48,923 nt of DNA, taken from assembly GCA_944324465.1 (NCBI GenBank), contig CALUWI010000017.1, positions 1-48,923 of the forward strand. Reading direction: 5' to 3'. The DNA comes from an uncultured Mucispirillum sp. GTDB lineage: Bacteria > Chrysiogenota > Deferribacteres > Deferribacterales > Mucispirillaceae. This document shows positions 7,746-16,325 of this stretch, piece by piece. The notes beneath the pieces were generated by a model that did no database searches, had not been told where the DNA came from, and saw only the letters and a program-made list of their open reading frames with translations. Numbering within the stretch: the stretch's first letter is position 1; the number at the start of each line of letters is the position of its first letter. Made by a program: the position numbers and the translations under genes.

Positions 7746-9830
7746 TTAAAATTTAGCAGCAAATTTTACTGCCCCGTATATGCCTGGTTCATAAATATCA
7801 ACAGATGTTCTATAAAGCTCATTAAGAAGATTATATACTTCTGCTGATAAGCTGAACTGCCTTTCAGTGCCAAAATCTACACCAACAGCAAAATTTAATG
7901 TTCCCCATGGGTCATAATAAAGTCCATTTGCAAATTCCTTATGAACTGTATCTAAACTGTCCTTTACTTCGCTTGAAAATCTGCTGAATACATCTATTTT
8001 AAAATCTACAAAATCATTAAAAGTATGCTGATATATAACACCTGCTCTGCCTGAAACAAGTGGAACACCTGTATCCCATGTATTTATCTCGCCATCAGAG
8101 TATCTTCTTTGCATAATAGTTGTATTAATATAAGGCTTAATACCTATTGGTGATAAATATCCTATCTGTATTTCTGCACCATGGCTTAGTGCATTTGATA
8201 CATTTCTATATCTTGTAGCATTAACACCAGCACTTAAAGGCACCTGTGCAATATAATTATCTGCAATTGAAACAAAATATACAGTATCTATTGATACTCC
8301 ATAATCGCTGTATCTAATACCAAACTCTACATTATTGCTTGTTTCCGGCTTTAAATCTGGGTTTGGATAAATTGTGCCGCCACCCATGCTTGATAAAATA
8401 TATCTTTCCTGCAATGTAGGAGAACGAAAACCTTGTGAGTAATTTAGTCTAATACTTAAATTTTCTACCCCAGTCCATGTTATGCCTGCTGCAAATACTG
8501 GTGCATTAACTTGAGATGAGCCTGTTTCACCTAAATCAGCAGGAGTCAGTTGTTCTACTGTGCCATCATCATAAACTTGTGTTCCATCTGCAACCTGCAT
8601 ATTTGCATAGTTATATGTCCAGCGAACACCATAGTGAAGTGTAAAATCAAGTGGCAGATATGATTCCCCTTGTGCATATAATGCATGGGAATATTCATAT
8701 CCTTTATTTCTTGAATGTTTAAAATAACTCATAAGAGTCCATGACGGGTCATATGGGGTAGAATCTACATTTGTATCAGCTTCTAGTATATTATAATTAA
8801 ACTCATAACCTGCTATAATATATGTATGGTCTGAGACCTGCCAGTCAGTTTGCAGCTGCACTCCATATTGTGTATTATAATTATCTGCATAGTTATCAAT
8901 AATAGAAGGCATCCAAACAACATCTTGGTTAATATCTACATGATTTTGCATATCCTTATGGCTTTGCTGATAGAAAAAATCAATGCGTAATTTTGGCATA
9001 AAAGATGCGATATTTTTTGCTTCAAAAAAAAGAGCAGCTTTCTGTCTTGACCATTCAGGCATTTTTACAAAAAAGTTTTCATAGCCCGGAGACTGACTTC
9101 CTGAGGATATATCTGAATTAAAGTAATCATAACTTGCACCAACTTTATAATTCTGCATAAAATTATAAGCAAGATAAGCACTATAATTCTGCTGTTTAAA
9201 TGAAGAATATGGAACTAAGCCAATAGGTGTTCTAAGCTGTCCCTGTTCATTGTAAGATGCACTAATTCTGTAATCAAACCCTTTTACACTGCCATAAATT
9301 GAGCCAGATTCGCTGTGCCCTGCAGAAGCGCCGTTATATGCAAGACTTAATGAACCTTCTACTGGTTCTTTACCGCCTTTTTTTGTAATAATATTTATAA
9401 TACCACCAATTGCATTTGAACCATAAAGCACAGATGCTGGCCCCCTAATTACTTCTATTCGCTCTATTAAATTAGGGTCTATCATTAAAGCTGTTCCGTC
9501 CATTGATTTATTTTCCACAATCTGCTGGCCGTCTATTAATATTAATGTTCTATTAGCACCTTCGCCTCTTAATGATATTCGTTTAAGCCCCTGTCCACCG
9601 GAATTAATTACCTGAACACCGGGAATATCCTGCAAAAGTTCACCAACAGTTCTAGCAGATGACCGTTTTATATCATCTTCTGTAATAATAGAAACAGATG
9701 CAGGAACTTCTAAAAGCTCTTTTTCAATACGGGTGGCATTAACTTTTACAGCAGTAGTTTCTATATGCTCCTGTCCGTAGCTTATAGAGTAAAAAGTAAT
9801 AAATAGAAAAGTTAGTATAATCTTTTTCAT
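7746..9830 (-). CDS. TonB-dependent outer-membrane receptor, probably for heme
   Basis: The 694-residue protein starts with a Sec signal (MKKIILTFLFITFYSISYGQ), then a TonB-box-like stretch and a plug domain (about 30-150) with VPASVSIITEDDI, LLQDIPGV, LRGEGANRTLILIDG and IERIEVIRGPASVLYG. A 22-strand beta-barrel follows, ending in a C-terminal Phe. In the barrel, GFRSPTLQERY and NPDLKPETSNNVEFG match the FRAP and NPDL boxes that are typical of, but not exclusive to, heme/hemoglobin receptors. No His lies between these boxes, where heme receptors such as HemR carry a heme ligand; a Tyr is present instead. It starts 4 bases after hutW, which is the main reason for assigning heme. Confidence 0.86.
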   Translation of the reverse strand: MKKIILTFLFITFYSISYGQEHIETTAVKVNATRIEKELLEVPASVSIITEDDIKRSSARTVGELLQDIPGVQVINSGGQGLKRISLRGEGANRTLILIDGQQIVENKSMDGTALMIDPNLIERIEVIRGPASVLYGSNAIGGIINIITKKGGKEPVEGSLSLAYNGASAGHSESGSIYGSVKGFDYRISASYNEQGQLRTPIGLVPYSSFKQQNYSAYLAYNFMQNYKVGASYDYFNSDISSGSQSPGYENFFVKMPEWSRQKAALFFEAKNIASFMPKLRIDFFYQQSHKDMQNHVDINQDVVWMPSIIDNYADNYNTQYGVQLQTDWQVSDHTYIIAGYEFNYNILEADTNVDSTPYDPSWTLMSYFKHSRNKGYEYSHALYAQGESYLPLDFTLHYGVRWTYNYANMQVADGTQVYDDGTVEQLTPADLGETGSSQVNAPVFAAGITWTGVENLSIRLNYSQGFRSPTLQERYILSSMGGGTIYPNPDLKPETSNNVEFGIRYSDYGVSIDTVYFVSIADNYIAQVPLSAGVNATRYRNVSNALSHGAEIQIGYLSPIGIKPYINTTIMQRRYSDGEINTWDTGVPLVSGRAGVIYQHTFNDFVDFKIDVFSRFSSEVKDSLDTVHKEFANGLYYDPWGTLNFAVGVDFGTERQFSLSAEVYNLLNELYRTSVDIYEPGIYGAVKFAAKF

Positions 9831-9834
9831 ACTT

Positions 9835-11235
9835 TTATCCTGCTGTAACAGTCATACAAACATCTTTTTCATTAAACATCATAGTTAATTTTATAAATTC
9901 CTGTAAAAGCTGAGAAAGGTTTACAAACCAAAACTGACCTGCTTTTGTAAGTATAATTTTGCCAGACTGCTGCATAATTACACCTGCTTTTTCCCACTGG
10001 TCTAAAATATCTTTTGTCATAGATATAAGTGGATAATTATATTTATTTTCAAGTCTTTTTAAATCAAGCCAGCCGTTTTCAAAAGATTCTGCTATTTCTT
10101 TATATAAAGCATAATCTTTATCTGGAATACTTATACCCATAATAGGTTTTATGCCGTGATTTACTGCTTCTATATAGCCTTTATAGTCGCGAAGTATCAT
10201 ATAGCTGTAACCGTTAATATTGCCACCTGCTCCAGCTCCAAACGAAAGACAGCTGGCATATCCCCTTGCAAACTGATTATAAATATTTCTTTCTCTTGTA
10301 GTTCTCTGCCAGTGGTTAACACTTAATCTTCTGTATAATGCTTCTTCCATTAACTCTATACTTTTAAGGAAAAATTCTGTTTTAGTTTTAACATCTAATG
10401 CTGGGTTTATTGAGCCATCTGCTATACGCTTACCAAGTGGAGTATTAGGCAGTACATTAAGCTGATAACAGTCAAAGCCATCTAACTCTAAACTTTGCGC
10501 TGTCTTAATATCATCTACCCATATATCCATAGTCTGATTAGGAAAGCCGTATATTAAATCAAGCACTATTGCTGACTGGTTATAGCTTTTCATCATATTA
10601 ATTCTTTCTATAATAGTATCTCTATCGCTTCTTCTGCCCATAGAGCGTCTTAAATCTGTATTAAAACTCTGCACGCCAAGTGAAAACCTGTTTACACCAC
10701 CTTCTAAATATGCTTCTACTTTTTCTTTAGTCATATTAGATATTCTGCCTTCCATAGTTATTTCGCAGTCGTTTGCAAGAGGCAGAACTTCATGAACTGT
10801 TTTTAATATTCTTTTAATATCTTCTACTTCTAATGCAGTAGGAGTGCCGCCGCCAAAATAAAGAGCATTTACAGGCTTGCTGTTTAATGCTTTAGTATCT
10901 TTCCACAGCATAATTTCTTTAATTAAAGTATCAGTAAATATTCTGCTTTGCTCTTTTCTATATGGCTGGTTATAAAATCCACAATATAAACAGTGAGTTT
11001 CGCAGAAAGGCACATGAATATATGCTGCAGTTTTATTATTCCTTTCCTGCTTTAAAACTTCCTGAAGAATACTTTGAGTTTTTTCAGCAGGTGCAAATTT
11101 ATCCATAAGTCCTGCATGAACTGCTGTTTTTTTCTCAAACGCATTTACTATTACATTATCACTTTCATTAACAAAATATTTTGACATATTATCTTTTGGG
11201 TTAATAAGCTCCATACCCTTATGAAATGTTTCCAT
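9835..11235 (-). CDS. hutW: Anaerobilin synthase-type radical SAM methyltransferase HutW/ChuW
   Basis: Known members open the porphyrin ring of heme without oxygen by SAM-dependent radical methylation, releasing iron and a linear tetrapyrrole (anaerobilin). The 466-residue protein has the HemN-like core: C78, C82 and C85 in PFCETHCLYCGFYNQP bind the [4Fe-4S] cluster, YFGGGTPTAL is the SAM-binding strand, and RFSLGVQSFN and VLDLIYGFPNQT are further core motifs. HemN and HutW share these motifs; the ending LLQEFIKLTMMFNE and the operon with a HutX domain, a flavodoxin domain and a TonB receptor favour HutW. It is the first gene of the operon, preceded by AGGGG about 8 bases before ATG. Electrons would come from the flavodoxin domain encoded at 3664-4962. 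Confidence 0.88.
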   Translation of the reverse strand: METFHKGMELINPKDNMSKYFVNESDNVIVNAFEKKTAVHAGLMDKFAPAEKTQSILQEVLKQERNNKTAAYIHVPFCETHCLYCGFYNQPYRKEQSRIFTDTLIKEIMLWKDTKALNSKPVNALYFGGGTPTALEVEDIKRILKTVHEVLPLANDCEITMEGRISNMTKEKVEAYLEGGVNRFSLGVQSFNTDLRRSMGRRSDRDTIIERINMMKSYNQSAIVLDLIYGFPNQTMDIWVDDIKTAQSLELDGFDCYQLNVLPNTPLGKRIADGSINPALDVKTKTEFFLKSIELMEEALYRRLSVNHWQRTTRERNIYNQFARGYASCLSFGAGAGGNINGYSYMILRDYKGYIEAVNHGIKPIMGISIPDKDYALYKEIAESFENGWLDLKRLENKYNYPLISMTKDILDQWEKAGVIMQQSGKIILTKAGQFWFVNLSQLLQEFIKLTMMFNEKDVCMTVTAG

Positions 11236-11458
11236 TAAACTATCCCCTGATAAATTTTATTGAAATATCTTCTCAACAGTTACATATACCATATTAAAAA
11301 ATAATGCAAGATATTTTTGATATTAAATATCAATAAAATTTTATATATTTTTATATAATCATATATTTATTAATAATTTATATTTTTAATTATATAAAAA
11401 TTTTATTATAAATTTATAATATTTTAGGGCTATTAAAAGAATTTAAAAATAAAAGAAA
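11236..11458 (-). promoter_or_regulatory. Promoter region of the heme operon
   Basis: This is the gene-free stretch between the last hairpin of the upstream gene and hutW. It is extremely AT-rich, with many TATAAT-like sequences, so I cannot name one -10 box. It holds the Fur-like palindrome listed separately at 11317-11333. No riboswitch-like structure or small gene was seen in it. Confidence 0.5.
11317..11333. promoter_or_regulatory. Fur-like palindrome upstream of hutW
   Basis: TTGATATTAAATATCAA is a perfect 8-1-8 inverted repeat. Its inner 15 bases match the 7-1-7 Fur consensus (TGATAAT, one base, ATTATCA) at 12 of 14 defined positions. It lies 82-98 bases upstream of the hutW start, where an iron-dependent repressor could block the promoter of the heme operon. 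AT-rich palindromes arise by chance in such DNA, so binding is inferred, not shown. Confidence 0.5.
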
Positions 11459-11487
11459 ACCCCTTATGCCTGATTTGCACAAGGGGT
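11459..11487 (-). terminator. Second hairpin downstream of the AAA+ gene
   Basis: ACCCCTT pairs with AAGGGGT, with an inner TGC/GCA extension around a short loop. On the minus strand it is followed by a T-rich tail (TTTTCTTTTATTTTT), the form of an intrinsic terminator. It backs up the hairpin at 11588-11618 and separates the AAA+ gene from the heme operon promoter. Confidence 0.65.
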
Positions 11488-11587
11488 GTATAAATATGCT
11501 CTAAAACATATCATATATATAAATTTGACAAGAGTTTTTGAAAAAAATCAGTTTATTTTATAATATTATTTAAAAAATAAGAAAAAA

Positions 11588-11618
11588 AGACAGCCGAAAA
11601 ATAATATTTCAGCTGCCT
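11588..11618 (-). terminator. Intrinsic terminator of the AAA+ ATPase gene
   Basis: A 12-bp stem (minus strand AGGCAGCTGAAA with TTTCGGCTGTCT) is followed on the minus strand by seven T residues. Two of its pairs are G-U pairs that can form only in the minus-strand RNA, which fixes the direction. It begins about 30 bases past the stop codon at 11649. Confidence 0.85.
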
Positions 11619-11648
11619 TTTATAAATTTATATATGGGTTAGAAGGTA

Positions 11649-13712
11649 TTAAAAGCCTACACTTTTTTGTGTATGATTTTCTTTATATTTAAGCTCTATT
11701 TCTGCCTGTTCTATCACTTTTTCTGCCAGTATCTTTTTTTCAAACTTAAATTTAGATGTTAATACTGCAATATCCCCTGCTGTAATATTTTTATATGATT
11801 TCATTTTATCTTTATATCTGCTGAAATCTACATTTGGAAAAAAGTGGCAGAAAGCATTATATATTTTACTGCTTTCAATAGCTTTAAACTCCACTTTCCA
11901 GTCAAAGCGGCGCATAGCTGCCATATCAAAGTTTTTCACATAGTTAGTTGTGGCAATAAATATACCTTTATAGCTGTCAAGCTGTGCTAAAAATTCATTT
12001 ACCTGAGTTATTTCCCAGTTTTTGCTTGCCCCTTTCCTGTCTAAAAGCAGGCTGTCTGCTTCATCAAATATTAATACCATATTTTTTTCTTCTGCCTTTT
12101 TAAATGCTTTTGCAATATTCTGTTCAGTTTCCCCTACATAAGGGCTTAAAAAGTCAGATACACGCATAGTAGTATGCTCATAGCCAGATAATTCTGCTAA
12201 ATATCTTGCAAATTCTGTTTTACCAGTACCAGGCACTCCATGAAAAAGCAGACCGCACCTAATATCTTTATTCTGCATTTTAGTATACTGGTTTATATAT
12301 GATTTTATAGTATCAACTGATACATCAGTATTTAAAAAGGAAGTATCAAAGTTTACTTTTGGGTGCATTTTCCTTACTTTGCCATTTCTTACTTTATTAT
12401 GGCTTTTCATTATTTCTTCAAATACTTTTTTGCGTTTTTCCTTTTTTTTGCTTACTTTTAATGCTGTATCTACTGCCATAGAAACGATACCTATTGGCAG
12501 TGGATATTTATGAGCATATTCAGTTACTTCGTTATCACTTAATATCTTATCAATTTTATCAATATTTTTTCTCCAAATCTGCTCATTTTCTGAAATAGAA
12601 AGCTCTTTAAATTCTACAATATAGTTAAACCGCCTTAATACAGATTTATCTACACGCTTAATGGTATTTGCTAAAAAAATACACTGGCTGTCAATACTAT
12701 CTAACTGTTTATTCATTTCAGATTTTTTAGCATCCCGCATAAAATCAAACAGACCTTCATTAAACAAATTATCTGCTTCATCAATAATAAGCACTTCATT
12801 TTCAGAAATAGAGTGTGATGCCAGCCATAAAGTGTCATTATCATCAAGGCTGTATGGAGTTTTACCGCAGTATTCAGCCAGACTTTTTGCAAAAGAAGTT
12901 TTCCCTGTGCCTGAAGCTCCATAAAGCAGTATTTTTGCATTATCCACTTTTTCCATAACTGCTTTTGCTGTTTCTATTGTATTTTCATCTAAAAAATAGC
13001 TGTCTATATCATATTCGCTGTATTCTTTTGTACATAAGAAATCTAAAAAGCTGCTGTTTTCTTCATCAGATAAATACTGTATAACAGTATCATTTAAAGT
13101 ATCTAAATCATTATCTCTTGCTAATTCATAATATACAAGGTTGCTTTTTTTATGGGTGCATTTTTCAAATTCTTTATAATCAATACCAGTAAACATACAA
13201 ATAATTTCTTTTACATCACCCATAAAAATGCTTTTACAGTCAAGCATTGTAATATAGTAAAGAGCCGTTACAATCATCTGCTCCACTTTATTAAGCGGGT
13301 ATATTTTTGCAAGTTTTTTTACTTTTGGATGAATCGCTGTAGTTTTAGCCTGCTGTTTATTAAAAAATGATTTCATAATATTTAATATTTTTGTATATTC
13401 ATTTGCTTCTGCATCTACAATTTTATCTGCAATATTTACACATACATCCCTATAATTTAAATAAGCTCTGCGTCTAATATGTGGAGAATGATATGATGCC
13501 TTTTCTGATTTAGTGTTTTTTCTGCTTTCTTTTTTTAATGCAGCACTTATATCATCAAGTCCATTATTTGAGATACAGTTTAATAAAAAAACAAATTCAC
13601 CACTATCCATTACCCTGTTTGATTTATAATCAAGCATATTAGCAGCATAATTTCTCACTATTGCTAAATCATTTTTTTTCAAATTAAATAAAAACTGGTG
13701 CTCTTTTGCCAT
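11649..13712 (-). CDS. Protein with two AAA+ ATPase domains, 687 aa
   Basis: Two AAA+ modules follow a helical N-terminal region of about 240 residues. Module 1 has Walker A at 265-272 (GASGTGKT), Walker B with DEAD at 311-314 and a putative arginine finger in SVLRRFNY (about 357-363). Module 2 has Walker A at 492-499 (GVPGTGKT), LSPYVGETEQNI as pore-side/sensor region, DEAD at 550-553, the sensor Asn in IATTNY and AAMRRFDW as the finger. Both motors look intact. Proteins of this layout remodel or unfold other macromolecules, but no partner domain or neighbour identifies the target. It stands alone between a divergent-looking terminator pair and the second tonB, with GGGAG upstream of the ATG. 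No membrane or signal segment is seen, so it should act in the cytoplasm. Confidence 0.82.
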   Translation of the reverse strand: MAKEHQFLFNLKKNDLAIVRNYAANMLDYKSNRVMDSGEFVFLLNCISNNGLDDISAALKKESRKNTKSEKASYHSPHIRRRAYLNYRDVCVNIADKIVDAEANEYTKILNIMKSFFNKQQAKTTAIHPKVKKLAKIYPLNKVEQMIVTALYYITMLDCKSIFMGDVKEIICMFTGIDYKEFEKCTHKKSNLVYYELARDNDLDTLNDTVIQYLSDEENSSFLDFLCTKEYSEYDIDSYFLDENTIETAKAVMEKVDNAKILLYGASGTGKTSFAKSLAEYCGKTPYSLDDNDTLWLASHSISENEVLIIDEADNLFNEGLFDFMRDAKKSEMNKQLDSIDSQCIFLANTIKRVDKSVLRRFNYIVEFKELSISENEQIWRKNIDKIDKILSDNEVTEYAHKYPLPIGIVSMAVDTALKVSKKKEKRKKVFEEIMKSHNKVRNGKVRKMHPKVNFDTSFLNTDVSVDTIKSYINQYTKMQNKDIRCGLLFHGVPGTGKTEFARYLAELSGYEHTTMRVSDFLSPYVGETEQNIAKAFKKAEEKNMVLIFDEADSLLLDRKGASKNWEITQVNEFLAQLDSYKGIFIATTNYVKNFDMAAMRRFDWKVEFKAIESSKIYNAFCHFFPNVDFSRYKDKMKSYKNITAGDIAVLTSKFKFEKKILAEKVIEQAEIELKYKENHTQKSVGF

Positions 13713-13845
13713 ATCATTTCTCCCTTTGTATTATTTCTTTAATTATATTATACACAGGCAGACGACAGTATATGACGCAGTATAAAAATACTATTTATAA
13801 AGGAATATAATTTAAATATGAAAAATAAATATGTAGAAAAAAACA

Positions 13846-13864
13846 GAGGATATTAAATATCCCC
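13846..13864 (-). terminator. Intrinsic terminator after the second tonB operon
   Basis: GGATATT, one base, AATATCC forms a perfect stem with a further outer G-C pair; on the minus strand it is followed by seven T residues. It lies 26 bases beyond the tonB stop and ends the five-gene metal-uptake operon. Confidence 0.8.
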
Positions 13865-13889
13865 TATGATTAATAAATACAATAAAAAC

Positions 13890-14558
13890 CTATCTTAAAT
13901 AAAATGTTACAGGCACTTTTAATTCCACATTGCTTGCCATTTCATGACTTGCTACATAGCCTACTTTTTTAGCTGCTTTCAGGGCAGCATCCTGCAACAG
14001 CTTATTTGGAAAATCAAAGGCTTTTACTGAAACTATTGTACCTGTTTTATCTATTGCTATTAAAAGATAGCCAGAACCTTCTATTCCCAGTTTTTTTGCT
14101 CTTGGTGGGTAAATAATACGGTTGACTATTTCTTGATGTATCTGATTATAGTTTTGTTTTATATATGTTTCTGCCTGATTATTTGTTTTATTAACACCTG
14201 CAGCCTTAATTGCATCAGTATTTTCTTTTCGCACTTTATTTTCTTTTTTCTGTACAGTTTCTTTTTTTACAACCTGCTTTTTAGGGGCAGGTTCTTTTTT
14301 AACAAGTGCTTCTTTATGTATTTCTTCTTTTTTAACTATTTTCTGCTTTTCTTCCACCTTATTTTCTGATGTTTCATTTTGTTGTATTTCTTTAGAAAGC
14401 TGGGTATTTGCAGTCTGCTTCACTATTTCAAATGTAATAATATTTTCTTTTATAATATGTTCTTCTTTATTATAAAGCATAATAATACTGTGAAATAATA
14501 AAGATACAAATACAGTTACAGTAATTATACTGTTTTCTCTAATCCACTGCATAAACAT
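13890..14558 (-). CDS. Second TonB family protein (metal-uptake operon)
   Basis: The protein (222 aa from the chosen start) has an N-terminal membrane anchor (about 10-28), a strongly charged Lys/Glu linker (about 60-115, many KKE and KEE runs) and a C-terminal TonB domain (about 140-222) with YPPRAKKLGIEGSGYLLIAI, LLQDAALKAAKKVGY and a final VPVTFYLR strand. Several ATGs are available; GAGG lies 6 bases before the ATG at 14558, which I chose over 14570. The gene overlaps the end of the ABC ATPase gene, so it belongs to that operon. No exbB or exbD lies nearby, so it may borrow those encoded at 2656-3661. Its likely client is the receptor at 19492-21504. Confidence 0.85.
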   Translation of the reverse strand: MFMQWIRENSIITVTVFVSLLFHSIIMLYNKEEHIIKENIITFEIVKQTANTQLSKEIQQNETSENKVEEKQKIVKKEEIHKEALVKKEPAPKKQVVKKETVQKKENKVRKENTDAIKAAGVNKTNNQAETYIKQNYNQIHQEIVNRIIYPPRAKKLGIEGSGYLLIAIDKTGTIVSVKAFDFPNKLLQDAALKAAKKVGYVASHEMASNVELKVPVTFYLR

Positions 14559-15285
14559 ACCCTGCCTCATCTACTTTTACTTTGTATAATTCATAAAGCG
14601 ATGTATCGTTTAAAACATTACAAGCTAAACCGTCTTTATATATAAGCCCATTTTTCATTAAAACTGCCCTGCCGCCAAGGTATTTTACATGGTCTGGGTG
14701 ATGAGTAGTTATAATAAAAGTTAATCCTCTGCCAGCCATATTTTTTACACCATCTAACAGCCTGTACTGGTTACCATAATCAAGACTTGCAACAGGCTCA
14801 TCCATAAAGCAGTATTCAGAATTCTGTACTATTGCCCTTGCTACCATTACAAGCTGCCTTTCGCCGCCGCTAAGCCTTGAATAATCTCTTTCTTTTAAAT
14901 GTTCTATTTTTAATACAGAAAGTGCATAATCTACAGCTTCATAATCACTTGATGTATAGTTTTTCCAAAAACTGCCACTGCTTTTTCCCATAATCACTAC
15001 ATCTTTTACTGTATATGGAAATACTGCATGGTGGCTTTGCGGTACATAGCTTAAATATTTTGCCAGCTCTTTCCTGCTGATAGAATTAACTTCTCTGCCA
15101 TATATTTTTATACTGCCAGTTGTATATTTGTAAAAACCTAGTATTAATTTTAAAAGAGTTGATTTTCCACAGCCATTTGCACCTAAAATATTGACTATCT
15201 CCCCTTTGCCTATATTTAAGGTAATGCCTTTTAAAATATTTTCTGCTTTTGAGTAGCCAAATATTAAATTATTAACTTCTATCAT
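14539..15285 (-). CDS. ABC transporter ATPase, BtuD/FecE/MolC type
   Basis: This is the cytoplasmic motor of a type II importer. The 248-residue protein has Walker A GANGCGKST (about 37-45), a Q-loop VPQSHHAVFPYTVKDVVIMG, signature LSGGERQLV, Walker B CFMDEPVASLD and the switch His in TTHHPDHV. VPQ followed by PYTVKDVVIMGR-like sequence is characteristic of the siderophore/cobalamin/molybdate class. The ATG at 15285 shares one base with the permease stop (TAATG) and is preceded by GGGTGG, so I prefer it over a GTG nine bases upstream. The DNA end overlaps the second tonB. The substrate is discussed with the binding protein. Confidence 0.9.
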   Translation of the reverse strand: MIEVNNLIFGYSKAENILKGITLNIGKGEIVNILGANGCGKSTLLKLILGFYKYTTGSIKIYGREVNSISRKELAKYLSYVPQSHHAVFPYTVKDVVIMGKSSGSFWKNYTSSDYEAVDYALSVLKIEHLKERDYSRLSGGERQLVMVARAIVQNSEYCFMDEPVASLDYGNQYRLLDGVKNMAGRGLTFIITTHHPDHVKYLGGRAVLMKNGLIYKDGLACNVLNDTSLYELYKVKVDEAGYVYAVD

Positions 15286-16316
15286 TACCGCCACCCTTTA
15301 CCATTATTTTTTAATACTATAACAAATACTACTAAGCCTATTAAAGATGTAATAATACCCAGTGGTATTTCATAAGGAAATGCATTCCTTACAACATTAT
15401 CACATATTAATAAAAATAAACTGCCAAGTACTGCAGAAAGTACTAAAAGATACCTGTTATCAGGTCCTATTATCATTCTTGAAATATGTGGGATAATAAG
15501 CCCTACCCAGCCAATATTTCCAGCCATAACTACTGTTAATGATGCAAGTATTGTAGATATTATTAATACTATAATTTTATAAAACCCTGCATTTAAGCCG
15601 AGAGATTTTGCTTCTTCGTCGCTCATAGCAAGTATATTTAAAATCTTTCCAAAAAATAGTGATATAATAAGCACAATTAAAAGCGGAACACCTGCTTTTA
15701 CTAATGTGCCGTTACTGTCAACAACAGATAATGAACCCATAAGCCAGAAAACAATAGATGCAAGTTCATCATTATTAGGGTCTGCTGAGAGCTTTACTAT
15801 TGAAAGCAGAGCATTAAAAAAAGCACCGCTTATCATACCGCCTAAAATAAGCATTAATGAACTTGTGCTTCTATAAATAAAGGCAATAAATAATGCTAAA
15901 AATAATGCCAGCATACCAAATAATAATGTGGAAATCTGCACTAATGCCCAGCTTGAAAATGTAATAATACCAAATGCTGCTCCAAAAGATGCACCAGAAA
16001 GTACACCCATTATACCAGGAGAAACAAGTGGATTGGCAAATACACTTTGCAGCATAGCACCGCTTACACCAAGAGCTGCACCAATAACTAATGCACCTAT
16101 TATTCTTGGCAGACGGATTTGAAGTATTACTGTAGATATATTAGAAAGCCTTTCATCCTGTAAAATATCTGCACCAGTAACTATAGATTTAAGCCATACA
16201 AAAATATCTGTTAAACTGACTGCATATTTACCAAGCATCATAGATATAATAACTGCAGCAAAAAGTAATATCAAAAAGAAAAGAATTACAGCATATCTGC
16301 TTTTCTCTCTAAACAT
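15285..16316 (-). CDS. ABC transporter permease, BtuC/FecCD/MolB family
   Basis: The 343-residue, highly hydrophobic protein fits the 10-helix FecCD permease family. Clear family marks are IRLPRIIGALVIGAALGVSGAMLQSVFANPLVSPGIMGVLSGASFGA near residues 68-115 (quoted here by its ends), LMGSLSVVD, LGLNAGFYKI with the EEAKSLG coupling segment that contacts the ATPase, GWVGLIIPHISRMIIG and the C-terminal GIITSLIGLVVFVIVL. It should dimerise to form the inner-membrane channel. The stop codon overlaps the ATPase start by one base. The sequence type covers siderophores, cobalamin, heme and molybdate/tungstate, so it does not decide the cargo. Confidence 0.92.
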   Translation of the reverse strand: MFREKSRYAVILFFLILLFAAVIISMMLGKYAVSLTDIFVWLKSIVTGADILQDERLSNISTVILQIRLPRIIGALVIGAALGVSGAMLQSVFANPLVSPGIMGVLSGASFGAAFGIITFSSWALVQISTLLFGMLALFLALFIAFIYRSTSSLMLILGGMISGAFFNALLSIVKLSADPNNDELASIVFWLMGSLSVVDSNGTLVKAGVPLLIVLIISLFFGKILNILAMSDEEAKSLGLNAGFYKIIVLIISTILASLTVVMAGNIGWVGLIIPHISRMIIGPDNRYLLVLSAVLGSLFLLICDNVVRNAFPYEIPLGIITSLIGLVVFVIVLKNNGKGWR

Positions 16317-16325
16317 ATTTCCCCA

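Noticed and set aside
12661-12940. Overlapping open frames on both strands within the AAA+ gene
   Set aside because: They are out-of-frame shadows of the first ATPase domain with no Shine-Dalgarno sequence or plausible protein.
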